Shown here piece after piece: positions 51,426 to 59,452 of a stretch of 64,000 nt of DNA. Source of the DNA: Archangium_A sp035910535. Lineage in GTDB: Bacteria > Myxococcota > Myxococcia > Myxococcales > Myxococcaceae. The position numbers and the translations under genes are program-made. The DNA lies in assembly GCA_035910535.1 (NCBI GenBank), contig JAMHXF010000005.1, positions 1 to 64,000 of the forward strand, read 5' to 3'. The notes under the pieces were generated by a model, which was not told the DNA's origin, made no database searches, and saw only the letters and a program-made list of their open reading frames with translations. How positions within the stretch are numbered: position 1 is the stretch's first letter; the number at the start of each line of letters is the position of its first letter.

Positions 51426-52940
51426 ATGCACCACGAACTGCTGATTGTGCTCTCGTTGTTGTTGGGCGTGGTGGTGCTCCACGGCGTGAGCACGCGCTTC
51501 AAGGTGTCGTTTCCGATTCTGTTGGTGCTCGTCGGCGTCAGCGTGAGCCTGGTGCCGGGGCTCCCGCACATCTCGCTCGACCCCGACGTCGTCTTCCTCA
51601 TCTTCCTGCCGCCGCTGCTCTACGAAGCGGCGTGGTTCACGTCGTGGCGCGAGTTCAAGACGCTGCGCGGAGCCATCGCCCTGCAGGCGCTCGGGCTGGT
51701 GCTCTTCACGTCGGCCGCCGTGGCGTGGGTCGCGCATTCGTACATCGCGGGGTGCTCGTGGGCGCTCGCCTTCCTGCTCGGCGGCATCATCTCTCCGCCC
51801 GACGCAGTAGCCGCGACGTCGGTGCTGCTCGGCCTCAAGATTCCGCGCATCCCCGTGGCGGTGCTCGAAGGTGAGAGCCTCGTCAACGACGCGTCGTCGC
51901 TCATCGTGGTGCGCTTCGCCATGGCCGCGCTCGTCAGCGGCACGTTTTCGATGCAGGTCGCCGTGCAGGACTTCTTCTACGTCTCCATCGTCGGCATCAC
52001 GATGGGCCTGCTCGTCTCACGCGGCGTCGTCGCGCTGCACCGCAAGCTGCCCGGCACGCCGGCCGTCGACACCGCGCTCACGTTGTTGACGCCGTACCTC
52101 GTGTACCTCGCCGCCGAGCAGGTTCACGCGTCGGGCGTGCTCGCCGTCGTCACTGCGGGCCTCGGGTTGTCCGCGCGCAAGCACCGCTTCTTGAGCCCGA
52201 TGTCGCACGTCTACAGCACCGGCACGTGGGCGACGCTGGGCTTCGTGCTCAACGGCGTGGTGTTCATCCTCATCGGGCTGCAGCTGCCGCAGGTGACGCA
52301 GGCGCTCGGAGAGACGTCGATGGTCGAGGCCATCGGGCTCGGGCTGCTGGTGAGCGTGGTGGCCATCGTGGTGCGCATGTTGTGGACGTTTCCCGCGGCG
52401 TACCTGCCGTCGTTTCTGCCGTGGAAGCCGAAGCCGCGCGTGCTCCCCGACTGGCGCGTGGTGACGCTGGTGGGCTGGGCCGGAATGCGTGGCGTGGTGT
52501 CGCTCGCGTCGGCGCTCGCCATTCCGCACCTCGCTGATGACGGCAGACCTTTTCCGCTGCGGGCGCTGCTCATCTTCATCACCTTCATCGTCATTCTGGT
52601 GACGCTGGTGGCGCAGGGGCTGAGCCTGCCGCTGCTCGTGAAGTGGCTGCGCTTCGACGTGACTGACGACCACGCGAAGCAGCGCACCGAGCTCGAGGCG
52701 CGCCTCGAGAGCCACGCGGTGGAGCAGTTGCAGAAGCAGGGCCTGATGCAGCTCGCAGCGCACTTCTCCGCGTCGATGGACGACGACCACACGCGCACCA
52801 AGGTGGTGCTCATGCAGAAGCTCGAGCTGGTGCGCCTGCGCGACACCGGCGAGGTCGCGTACGAGCTCGCGCGCGCCAAAGAGTTCGAGCTGGAGCTGGA
52901 GCTCGCGCGGCTCTCGTCGCGCGAACCGATGACGCACTGA
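51426..52940 (+). CDS. Sodium/proton antiporter, CPA1 family
   Basis: 504 aa. About 12 membrane helices cover residues 5-420. CPA1 hallmarks: F-L-I-F-L-P-P-L-L-Y-E-A-A-W near residue 59, I-S-P-P-D-A-V-A-A-T-S near 121 and G-E-S-L-V-N-D-A-S-S near 148, where N-D carries ion-binding residues. W-A-G-M-R-G-V-V-S-L-A near 355 is the conserved arginine helix. The C-terminal ~85 residues are a charged, cytosolic helical tail. It exchanges Na+ (or K+) for H+ for pH and ion homeostasis. Downstream of the bestrophin, suggesting joint ion handling. Confidence 0.93.
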   Translation: MHHELLIVLSLLLGVVVLHGVSTRFKVSFPILLVLVGVSVSLVPGLPHISLDPDVVFLIFLPPLLYEAAWFTSWREFKTLRGAIALQALGLVLFTSAAVAWVAHSYIAGCSWALAFLLGGIISPPDAVAATSVLLGLKIPRIPVAVLEGESLVNDASSLIVVRFAMAALVSGTFSMQVAVQDFFYVSIVGITMGLLVSRGVVALHRKLPGTPAVDTALTLLTPYLVYLAAEQVHASGVLAVVTAGLGLSARKHRFLSPMSHVYSTGTWATLGFVLNGVVFILIGLQLPQVTQALGETSMVEAIGLGLLVSVVAIVVRMLWTFPAAYLPSFLPWKPKPRVLPDWRVVTLVGWAGMRGVVSLASALAIPHLADDGRPFPLRALLIFITFIVILVTLVAQGLSLPLLVKWLRFDVTDDHAKQRTELEARLESHAVEQLQKQGLMQLAAHFSASMDDDHTRTKVVLMQKLELVRLRDTGEVAYELARAKEFELELELARLSSREPMTH

Positions 52941-53018
52941 GACGCGGAAACCGGGTTGGCCCGGGCGCGCGGAGCCCTTAACTTCGCCCGCCCCTCACCC
53001 CGACTTCTGGAGGTTTCA

Positions 53019-53888
53019 TTGGCGAACCAGGTTCGTGCAGCGCTGATTCAGTGCAGCAACCCCATCAACGATGAGTCAGTGCCTGTGAAGAAGGTCCAAC
53101 AGGCCATGTTGGACAAGCACGTGCCGCTCATCGAAGAGGCGGCGAAGAAGGGCGCGCAGGTGCTGTGCCTGCAGGAGATTTTCAACGGCCCCTACTTCTG
53201 CCCCGGTCAAGACAAGCGCTGGTACGCGGCCGCCGAGGGCATCCCCGATGGCCCGACGACGAAGGTGATGCAGGACCTCGCGAAGAAGCACGGCATGGCC
53301 ATCGTGGTGCCGCTCTACGAAGAGGCGATGCGCGGCGTGTATTACAATACAGCCGCCGTCATCGACGCCGACGGCAAGTATCTCGGCAAGTACCGTAAAC
53401 AACACATTCCCCAGACCTCAGGCTTCTGGGAAAAGTATTTCTTTACGCCCGGCAACGGCGGCTACCCGGTATTTCAGACACAGTTCGCAAAAATCGGCGT
53501 GTACATCTGTTACGACCGTCACTTCCCCGAAGGGGCGCGCGCGCTGGGCCTGAACGGCGCTGAAATCGTCTTCAACCCGTCGGCTACGGTGGCGGGGCTC
53601 TCGCAGTACCTGTGGAAGTTGGAGCAGCCGGCGCACGCGGTGGCCAACGGCTACTACGTGGGCGCCATCAACCGCGTGGGCACTGAGGCGCCGTGGAACA
53701 TCGGCAAGTTCTACGGCACGTCGTACTTCGTGAACCCGCGCGGCAAAATCATCGCCGAGGCCAGCGAAGACAACGACGAGGTGGTGGTCAGCGACCTCGA
53801 CCTCACGTTGATCGATGAAGTGCGTCAGACGTGGCAGTTCTACCGAGACCGCCGCCCCGACGCGTACCAGGACCTCGTTCGCCCTTAA
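53019..53888 (+). CDS. Beta-ureidopropionase / N-carbamoyl amide hydrolase (nitrilase superfamily)
   Basis: 289 aa from a TTG at 53019, chosen because GGAGG stands 5 nt upstream and the protein start matches the family. Nitrilase-fold triad: Glu53 (L-Q-E-I-F-N), Lys127 (Y-R-K-Q-H-I-P) and Cys164 (I-C-Y-D-R-H-F-P-E). It should hydrolyse N-carbamoyl-beta-alanine (or a related N-carbamoyl compound such as N-carbamoylputrescine) to the amine, CO2 and ammonia. Placed 12 bp before dihydropyrimidinase, the former substrate is favoured: this would be step three of reductive pyrimidine degradation, with preTA 6 kb away as step one. Confidence 0.9.
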   Translation: MANQVRAALIQCSNPINDESVPVKKVQQAMLDKHVPLIEEAAKKGAQVLCLQEIFNGPYFCPGQDKRWYAAAEGIPDGPTTKVMQDLAKKHGMAIVVPLYEEAMRGVYYNTAAVIDADGKYLGKYRKQHIPQTSGFWEKYFFTPGNGGYPVFQTQFAKIGVYICYDRHFPEGARALGLNGAEIVFNPSATVAGLSQYLWKLEQPAHAVANGYYVGAINRVGTEAPWNIGKFYGTSYFVNPRGKIIAEASEDNDEVVVSDLDLTLIDEVRQTWQFYRDRRPDAYQDLVRP

Positions 53889-53900
53889 GGAGCCTCAGCC

Positions 53901-55307
53901 ATGTCACTCATCATCAAGAACGGCACCATCGTCACCGCGAATGACCAGTACATCGCAGACGTGTACTGCGCTGACGGCGTCATCAAGGCCATCGGCAAAG
54001 ACCTCAACGTGCCTGCCGGCACCGAGGTCGTCGACGGCTCGGGGCAGTACGTGTTCCCCGGCGGCATCGACGCGCACACGCACATGGAGATGCCCTTCAT
54101 GGGCACCACCTCCAGCGACGACTTCTACACGGGCACCGCGGCCGGCGTGGCGGGCGGCACCACCACCATCATCGACTTCGTCATTCCCAACAGGAACCAG
54201 TCGCTGCTCGAGGCGCGCGACTTCTGGTTCAACAACGCGAAGAAGGCCGTGAGCGACTACGCGTTTCACATGGCTGTCACCTGGTTCAGCGACCAGGTGA
54301 AGAAGGAAATGCACCACGTCTTCCACAACGACGGCATTCAGAGCTTCAAGATCTTCATGGCCTACCGCGGCGCCATCGGCGTCGACGACGTGGAGTTGGT
54401 GCAGGTGCTCGACACGGCGCACGACCTCGGCGCCACGGTGAGCGCGCACTGCGAGCACGGTGACGCCGTCGTCGCGCTGCAGACCAGGCTCTACGAGCGC
54501 GGCCAGACGGCGCCCGAAGCGCACCCGCGCTCACGCCCGGCGTACCTCGAAGGTGAAGCCACCAACCGCGTCATTCAGCTCGCGCGCGTGGCCAGCGACG
54601 GGCGCAACGGGCACATCGCCGGGCCCAGCGAGGCGCAGTCGCTCTACATCGTGCACCTCACCTGCAAGGAGTCGATGGACGCGGTGTACCGCGCGCGACA
54701 AGAAGGTCAGCGCGTGATGGTCGAGACGTGCCCGCAGTACCTGCTGCTCGACGACAGCGTGTATTCGAAGCCCGACTTCGAGGGTTCTGCGTATGTGATG
54801 AGCCCCCCGATTCGGCCGAAGGGGCACCAGGAGTATTTGTGGAACGCGATGGCCAACGGCGCCATTCAGCACGTGGCCACCGACCACTGCCCGTTCAATC
54901 ACCAGCAGAAGCTCGCGGGCAAAGACGACTTCCGGAAGATCCCCAACGGCGCGGCCGGCATCGAGAACCGCATGTCGCTCATGTACACGTATGGCGTGGC
55001 GACGGGCCGCATCACGCTGCAGCAGTTCGTCGACGTGACGAGCACCCAGGCCGCGAAGATCTTCGGGCTCTACCCGCGCAAGGGCGCAATCGCGGTCGGC
55101 TCCGACGCAGACCTCGTGCTCTATGACCCCAGGGGCTCGTCGAAGATTTCAGCGAAGACGCACCACCAGCGCGTCGACCGCAACATCTTCGAGGGCTTCG
55201 AGCTGAAGGGGAAAGTCGCGAAGACCGTGGTCAACGGCAAGCTGCAGTGGAACGACGGAGACCTGCGCGTGGAGCGCGGCGCCGGCCGGTACTTGAAGCG
55301 CACCTGA
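53901..55307 (+). CDS. hydA: Dihydropyrimidinase (D-hydantoinase)
   Basis: 468 aa. It opens dihydrouracil/dihydrothymine to N-carbamoyl-beta-amino acids. AAGGAG precedes the ATG. Amidohydrolase motifs: G-G-I-D-A-H-T-H-M-E-M with metal ligands His59 and His61, the carbamylated lysine Lys150 in S-F-K-I-F-M-A-Y, H-C-E-H-G-D near 187, and A-T-D-H-C-P-F with the catalytic Asp near residue 320. The arrangement G-T-T-S-S-D-D-F-Y-T-G-T-A-A-G in the first loop is typical of dihydropyrimidinases rather than dihydroorotases. Cytoplasmic; co-transcribed with the upstream hydrolase gene. Confidence 0.95.
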   Translation: MSLIIKNGTIVTANDQYIADVYCADGVIKAIGKDLNVPAGTEVVDGSGQYVFPGGIDAHTHMEMPFMGTTSSDDFYTGTAAGVAGGTTTIIDFVIPNRNQSLLEARDFWFNNAKKAVSDYAFHMAVTWFSDQVKKEMHHVFHNDGIQSFKIFMAYRGAIGVDDVELVQVLDTAHDLGATVSAHCEHGDAVVALQTRLYERGQTAPEAHPRSRPAYLEGEATNRVIQLARVASDGRNGHIAGPSEAQSLYIVHLTCKESMDAVYRARQEGQRVMVETCPQYLLLDDSVYSKPDFEGSAYVMSPPIRPKGHQEYLWNAMANGAIQHVATDHCPFNHQQKLAGKDDFRKIPNGAAGIENRMSLMYTYGVATGRITLQQFVDVTSTQAAKIFGLYPRKGAIAVGSDADLVLYDPRGSSKISAKTHHQRVDRNIFEGFELKGKVAKTVVNGKLQWNDGDLRVERGAGRYLKRT

Positions 55308-55313
55308 GCCGCG

Positions 55314-55712
55314 CTACAGCCAGTTGTCGATGCGCAGCTCGTCGACTCGAGCGAAGTGACGCACGTTGCCGGTAATCAACGTGCAGTCATTGGCGATGGC
55401 GATGCTCGCGATGCGCAGGTCGGCCTCGTCGAGCTTCGCGCCTCGCTTCTCGAGACGGGCGCGCAGCGGCCCGTAGACCTCCGCAGCCGCAGCGTCGAAG
55501 GGAAGCACCGCGAGCTGCGACAACAGCAGCCGTGAACGCGCCAACAACTCCAGACGTCCGGCTCGGTGCGCGCCGAAGCTGAGCTCACCGAAGGTGATGC
55601 TGCTCGTGAACTGCGCTCGCGCCGGAACTCGCGCCAGTCGCTGGTGCAACCGCTCCAGACCGCTGCGAGACATGAGCGCGCTCAACACGTCGGTGTCGAA
55701 CAGGTAGTTCAT
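55314..55712 (-). CDS. vapC: PIN-domain toxin (VapC family)
   Basis: 132 aa, the usual VapC size. PIN-domain acidic residues: L-F-D-T-D-V-L-S-A near the start (Asp6/Asp8), S-S-I-T-F-G-E-L near 37-44 with Glu43, and D-E-A-D-L-R-I-A near 95 and T-G-N-V-R-H-F near 113. A Mg-dependent ribonuclease toxin is expected. Its start overlaps the stop of the antitoxin gene (ATGA), which supports a genuine toxin-antitoxin pair. Only 6 bp separate its end from the convergent dihydropyrimidinase gene. Confidence 0.9.
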   Translation of the reverse strand: MNYLFDTDVLSALMSRSGLERLHQRLARVPARAQFTSSITFGELSFGAHRAGRLELLARSRLLLSQLAVLPFDAAAAEVYGPLRARLEKRGAKLDEADLRIASIAIANDCTLITGNVRHFARVDELRIDNWL

Positions 55713-55975
55713 TTGAGCTTCGGCACCCGACGCGTCTTGTCCTTCCGTCGCGAACGCACGATCTCGTCAAGGAGGCGCGGGAACTCGGGCGCATCGTCAA
55801 AGGCGCCCACCAGCGCCAGCAGGCCCTCCGGTCGATTCGCCGCGTCAATCGGCACCAACCGCGCCACCGGCTTTCCGTGCTTCTCGATGACGACTTCAGC
55901 ACCTGTGTGGTGCACCTCCCCGACGACTTCAGAGAGGTGCGCTTTCAACTGGGCGATGCTCAATGAACGGGTCAT
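55709..55975 (-). CDS. Phd/YefM-type antitoxin
   Basis: 88 aa from the ATG at 55975, preceded by AGGAGG at a good distance. The N-terminal DNA-binding part has I-A-Q-L-K-A-H-L-S-E-V-V near residue 7 and V-V-I-E-K-H-G-K-P-V-A-R-L-V-P near 27, the Phd_YefM signature. The C-terminal ~35 residues, with F-D-D-A-P-E-F-P-R-L-L-D-E-I and a basic tail, would bind and block the VapC toxin. It should also autorepress the pair. Confidence 0.87.
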   Translation of the reverse strand: MTRSLSIAQLKAHLSEVVGEVHHTGAEVVIEKHGKPVARLVPIDAANRPEGLLALVGAFDDAPEFPRLLDEIVRSRRKDKTRRVPKLK

Positions 55976-56012
55976 TTTGACCTCCTGAAGCGGCCAGTAT
56001 GACCTTTCTTCA

Positions 56013-56246
56013 ATGGTTGCGCACGTGACGCCACCATGCGTGAACCGGCACACCGTGACCGCGCGGGCCACTCAACGCGCCGCTGACCTCGGCGACCTCG
56101 ACGCACGGTTCGAGCTCTCGCTCTATTACAGCCAGGAGCGAATGACTCACTCGGTGGGGCAGGCGAATTCGATGTCTGTCTCGCTGTCAGCTTTGACAAC
56201 CACTGTCTGGGCTGCACCGGGCATTGTATTGCCTGCGCCGTCATAA
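56013..56246 (+). other. Short ORF with a Sel1-repeat-like segment
   Basis: 77 codons open from ATG 56013, the only content of the gap upstream of the PEGA gene end. It contains R-A-A-D-L-G-D-L-D-A-R-F-E-L-S-L-Y-Y, which resembles one Sel1/TPR-like repeat (A-A-x-L-G-x-x-x-A-x-x-x-L-x-x-x-Y). The rest overlaps the PEGA gene antisense and lacks character. Possibly a remnant of a larger repeat protein. Weak evidence that it is expressed. Confidence 0.25.
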
Positions 56247-56776
56247 CAATCAAAGCGCACCTTGTGATTGCCCGCGCGCGCCTTCACGCCGAGCAGCGGT
56301 GAGCCGCCGAGCTTCTTGCCGTCGAGGTACACGTCGGCGGTGTCGGACGCGCGCAGGTTGAGCAGCCCTTCAGCCGGGGGCGCCGCGGGAACAGGCGCGG
56401 GCCTGGGGGCGGGCTTTTCAGCGACAGGCTCGGGCGGCTTTTCAGCCACCGGCGCAGGGTCTTCGGCCACGGGAGCAGGCTTTGCGACCACGGGTGCAGG
56501 CACAGGCTTCGCGACCACCGGAGCCGGCTTCTCAACCACGGGCACAGGCGTTGGCTCGGGTTTCTCGACGACCGCTTCAGTCGGTGCCCTGTCTTGCGGA
56601 GGCGGAGCGGCGACCGCAGCCAGCGTCGCGCCCGAGGGGAATTCGCGCAGCGCAATCACCGGAGCCGAGCGCGGGGTCGTCGTGCGCGTCGCAGCGCCAT
56701 CCATGAACGCGAAACCAAACGCTCCCACAGCCGCGACACCAAAAATCACGACGAACAACCACTTGATGACTGCCAT
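56147..56776 (-). CDS. PEGA-domain protein with membrane anchor and Pro-rich stalk
   Basis: 209 aa from the ATG at 56776. An uncleaved N-terminal helix (W-L-F-V-V-I-F-G-V-A-A-V-G-A-F-G-F-A) anchors it in the inner membrane. Residues ~65-135 are a low-complexity stalk of P-V-V-E-K-P-A-P and V-A-E-K-P units. The C-terminal domain, A-D-V-Y-L-D-G-K-K-L-G-G-S-P-L near 155, is a PEGA domain (named for a P-E-G-A motif; found in myxobacterial and other envelope proteins, often binding polysaccharide or protein). Two Cys flank the last strands. Function unknown. Divergent from the DUF481-like gene. Confidence 0.8.
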   Translation of the reverse strand: MAVIKWLFVVIFGVAAVGAFGFAFMDGAATRTTTPRSAPVIALREFPSGATLAAVAAPPPQDRAPTEAVVEKPEPTPVPVVEKPAPVVAKPVPAPVVAKPAPVAEDPAPVAEKPPEPVAEKPAPRPAPVPAAPPAEGLLNLRASDTADVYLDGKKLGGSPLLGVKARAGNHKVRFDCYDGAGNTMPGAAQTVVVKADSETDIEFACPTE

Positions 56777-56888
56777 CTCGATGACTCCCGAAAGTGCCGC
56801 GAATCGCGACTGCGCGCTTTTAGATTGCGGCCCTCTGCCCAGTGAACTTATTGCGCGCCGGAATCTTACACACCCACAGGAGAGCCGC

Positions 56889-57857
56889 ATGCTGCTGCCA
56901 CTGACGTTGACGGCCGCGCTACTCGCGCAGGCTGAGACCACGACCCCGAAGCCCGCAGAGACCACACCGGTTGTCGAGACCGACAACTCGCAGAAAGCCG
57001 CCGAGGCCGCGCAGAAGGCCGCCGAGGCCGCGCTCAAGGCGGCCGAAGCCGTCGAGCGCATCGCGAACGCCGTCGCGCCGCAGCAGGCCGCTGCCGCCGC
57101 TGCAGCAGCAGACCCGGAGCCGAAGTGGATCGGCAACATCGGCCTGGGCCTCACGTTCATCACCGGTAACGCGCAGACCCTGACGTTGACGGGCAGCGCT
57201 TCGGCGAGCCGCCAGTTCGGCGCGTGGATGCTGGGCCTCAAGGCCAACGGCGCCTACGGCCTCGCGAACCCCGACACGAACTCTTCGAGCGTGACCAACA
57301 CCACCGCGCGCCGCGCGTCGGCCAGCGTTCGTGGAGATCGCACCTTCGGCGACGGCTTCGCCGCCATCTTCGCGACGGTCGGTGGCGAGTTCGACCACAT
57401 GAAGAACATCGAGTCTCGTGGCCTCGGCGAACTCGGCGCGAGCTTGACCTTCTTCAACATGAAGGAAGCGACGTACGAGAAGCTCTACCTGCGCGCCGAC
57501 CTCGCCGCGCGCGGCGGTCACGAAACGCGCTTCCAGTACTTCCCCAACCCGGTGGTGGTCGACCCGTACGGCGTCGTCATTCTCGCGCCGCGCGCCGCGT
57601 TCACGTTCCGCTGGGGTTTCTCGGAATACGTGCGCTTCAGCGAAGAGTTCGAAGTCATCCCCTACGTGCTGGCGCCGGAGCTGGGCCGCGTGTTGATCAA
57701 CTCCACCACCAAGCTCAACGCGCGCCTCACCGAGACGCTCTCGTTGGCGACGTCGCTGCTGCTCAACTACGACTCGAAGCCTCCCGTGCCCGTGGGCGGC
57801 GCGCCTCGCAAAGAGCTCGACGTCGCGCTCACCGTGGGCGTCGAAGCCGCGTTCTAA
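56889..57857 (+). CDS. DUF481-family outer-membrane-type protein
   Basis: 322 aa from the ATG at 56889, preceded by AGGAG; the frame is open upstream but is antisense to the PEGA gene. A short signal peptide (L-L-P-L-T-L-T-A-A-L-L-A-Q-A) is followed by an Ala/Glu/Lys helix with A-A-E-A-A-Q-K-A-A-E-A-A repeats, likely coiled coil (residues 35-70). The rest is a beta barrel of the DUF481 (YdiY-like) family: G-N-I-G-L-G-L-T-F-I-T-G-N, many alternating strands and a final aromatic residue (V-G-V-E-A-A-F). Probably a salt-induced or general outer-membrane protein; function unknown. A strong terminator follows. Confidence 0.85.
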   Translation: MLLPLTLTAALLAQAETTTPKPAETTPVVETDNSQKAAEAAQKAAEAALKAAEAVERIANAVAPQQAAAAAAAADPEPKWIGNIGLGLTFITGNAQTLTLTGSASASRQFGAWMLGLKANGAYGLANPDTNSSSVTNTTARRASASVRGDRTFGDGFAAIFATVGGEFDHMKNIESRGLGELGASLTFFNMKEATYEKLYLRADLAARGGHETRFQYFPNPVVVDPYGVVILAPRAAFTFRWGFSEYVRFSEEFEVIPYVLAPELGRVLINSTTKLNARLTETLSLATSLLLNYDSKPPVPVGGAPRKELDVALTVGVEAAF

Positions 57858-57885
57858 AGAAGTTGAGAGGTCACCCCTCTCCCGG

Positions 57886-57918
57886 CCCTCTCCCTGCTCA
57901 CGCAGGGAGAGGGTTTTT
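57886..57918 (+). terminator. Rho-independent terminator
   Basis: A perfect 11-bp inverted repeat, CCCTCTCCCTG (57886-57896) and CAGGGAGAGGG (57903-57913), with a 6-nt loop, is followed by TTTTT. It lies 28 bp after the DUF481-like gene and should end its transcript. The convergent hydroxylase gene stops just beyond it. Confidence 0.9.
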
Positions 57919-57924
57919 CTTTGC

Positions 57925-58521
57925 CTACGCCACGCGCAGCTTCCGCTCCGGCGGCGGTTGGCGCTTGTGCAGCTGCTTCACGCGACGGCCTTCCTGCAGG
58001 CCGGCCCACATGCGTGAGAGCAGCCCGCCCTTCGCACCTTCAGGCAACGCGCCGCTCGGGTCCTCCGCGTACGGCTTGCGCGTCTGCATCACGTAGTCGA
58101 ACCACGGGTGCGTCACGCACCAGTTGGCGTTCTGGTCTTTGCCGAGGTGGTGGTCGACGTGCCACGGCAGGTGCTCGCGCGCCCACGCCGGGTCGAGGTG
58201 GCTCTTCTTGTGCTCCTGGTAGTAGCGCCACATGCGGTACCAGACCGTGCCGGTGAAGAACGGCACCAGCGGGAAGAGCGGCGCCATGGCCAGCGCGCCG
58301 GCCGCCAACGCCAGCGCCTCCTTCCCCTGCGGTGACCACGAGAACAGCGACCGCGTGTACTGCGGGTCGACCATGTCGTTGCGGTACGCCTCGCGGTGGT
58401 GCTCGTGCCAGTGAAAAGCCCAGAAGCTCTTCTTGTTGCGCCCGAGCCCATGCAGCCAGTGCTTGTGAATCAACCACTCGCCCGCGTTCGAAGCCGCCAA
58501 ACCAATGGGAATACCCAGCAT
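57925..58521 (-). CDS. Fatty-acid-hydroxylase-superfamily membrane protein
   Basis: 198 aa with SD AGGAGG before the ATG. The histidine boxes of diiron membrane hydroxylases are present: H-K-H-W-L-H near residue 19, H-W-H-E-H-H near 37 and H-V-D-H-H-L-G near 120, with T-H-P-W-F-D-Y near 137. Two or three hydrophobic segments (5-20 is short; 65-95 is the main one). It is shorter than sterol desaturase-type enzymes, so it might belong to a compact subfamily. Lipid or carotenoid hydroxylation is likely. A TetR-type palindrome lies 31 bp upstream of the start, suggesting induction by a small ligand. Confidence 0.82.
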   Translation of the reverse strand: MLGIPIGLAASNAGEWLIHKHWLHGLGRNKKSFWAFHWHEHHREAYRNDMVDPQYTRSLFSWSPQGKEALALAAGALAMAPLFPLVPFFTGTVWYRMWRYYQEHKKSHLDPAWAREHLPWHVDHHLGKDQNANWCVTHPWFDYVMQTRKPYAEDPSGALPEGAKGGLLSRMWAGLQEGRRVKQLHKRQPPPERKLRVA

Positions 58522-58551
58522 GTGTCGCCTCCTCGTTGAGAGGGACGAAAC

Positions 58552-58567
58552 ATGACCGAACGGTCAT
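58552..58567. promoter_or_regulatory. TetR-type operator palindrome
   Basis: ATGACCG-AA-CGGTCAT is a perfect 7-2-7 inverted repeat. The core A-C-C-G-N-N-C-G-G-T is a frequent TetR/AcrR-family operator shape. It lies 31 bp upstream of the hydroxylase-like gene (minus strand) and just beyond the end of the DUF2378 gene. No TetR gene is present in the window. Confidence 0.6.
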
Positions 58568-58573
58568 TTCATT

Positions 58574-59107
58574 TCAAGGGGCCCACTTCACTTCGAAGAC
58601 GGGCGACTCGTTGGTCGACTCCACGAAGGTCACGCTGAGGTCTTTCGCGCCGGCGCGCACGCAGCCCGACTCGATGATGCCGAGGTAGAAGCCGGGCCTG
58701 GCGACGTAGTTGACGCGCACGAAGTGGTGGTTCGGCGCGAGCGTCTCGACGCTGCACTCGGTGTAGTTGTTGGCGGTGCGGAAGTTGCGCGTCATGCGGT
58801 CCAACGTGCGGCGTGGGCCGAGCACGCGCAGCAACGCGGTGAGCGCCGCGCCGACGAGCGTCTTCTCGTAGCCGGCCCAGAAGAGGCGGCCGACGCGGGT
58901 GTAGCGCTCGAGTGGCTCGGCGTCGGCGAAGCGGCTGTTGGCGCACGCGTCGAGAATCTCCATGTACTGGTCGAGCGGGTACGCCGACGCGAAGCGGCCG
59001 TCGACCACGCCTGCTTTTACGAACGCAGCCTTCTCTTGTGGCGTCGGAGGCGTGAGCGCGCGGTGGATACCTTCCATGGAGGTGCCGAAGACCACGCGCT
59101 CGTTCAT
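58574..59107 (-). CDS. DUF2378 (TIGR02265) myxobacterial-type protein
   Basis: 177 aa from the ATG at 59107; the much longer open frame upstream is antisense to the metallophosphoesterase gene. The sequence fits the ~180-aa family known almost only from myxobacteria: V-V-F-G-T-S-M-E-G-I-H-R-A-L near the start, Y-P-L-D-Q-Y-M-E-I-L-D near residue 44, G-R-L-F-W-A-G-Y-E-K-T-L-V-G-A-A near 73, L-G-P-R-R-T-L-D-R-M-T-R-N-F-R-T-A-N-N-Y near 95, and P-G-F-Y-L-G-I-I-E-S-G-C-V-R-A-G near 138. No biochemical role is established. It is a good marker for the taxon. Confidence 0.85.
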   Translation of the reverse strand: MNERVVFGTSMEGIHRALTPPTPQEKAAFVKAGVVDGRFASAYPLDQYMEILDACANSRFADAEPLERYTRVGRLFWAGYEKTLVGAALTALLRVLGPRRTLDRMTRNFRTANNYTECSVETLAPNHHFVRVNYVARPGFYLGIIESGCVRAGAKDLSVTFVESTNESPVFEVKWAP

Positions 59108-59211
59108 GCACGCGTTCTTAGCGGGCCGCGCTTCGTCGATGAAAAAAAGACCTCGGCGCTGAGGGGCTGGGGGATCGCTCGCCTTCGTGCAGGCGGCTCG
59201 CAGAGAAGCTG

Positions 59212-59422
59212 ATGCCGCGCCTGACGGTGCGCCTCTTCGTGGGCGGGCTCCTGGCCTCGGCGTGCCGGGCATCGAGCGCGCGTTCACCGTCGCGCCTGCG
59301 CCGACAGCCTTCGCGTGGAAGCTGCTCTTCACCGCGGCGGCGGGCCCCGGCTGCTGTGCGTCGTCGCCTCGTGGCTGAGCGGGCGCGCCGGCATCTACGA
59401 GCGCTCTGTCACAAACTTGTAA
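59212..59422 (+). pseudogene. Possible frameshifted small membrane protein
   Basis: Within the 345-bp stretch between DUF2378 and the metallophosphoesterase, three consecutive segments in three different frames look coding: L-T-V-R-L-F-V-G-G-L-L-A-S-A after ATG 59212, then A-F-A-W-K-L-L-F-T-A-A near 59310-59340, then L-L-C-V-V-A-S-W-L-S-G-R-A-G-I-Y-E-R to the TAA at 59420. Together they would be a ~70-aa hydrophobic protein with two frameshifts. Otherwise this stretch holds nothing recognisable. Confidence 0.3.
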
Positions 59423-59452
59423 CGACGCGCGCTCAGCCGCTACGAAGCGCGC

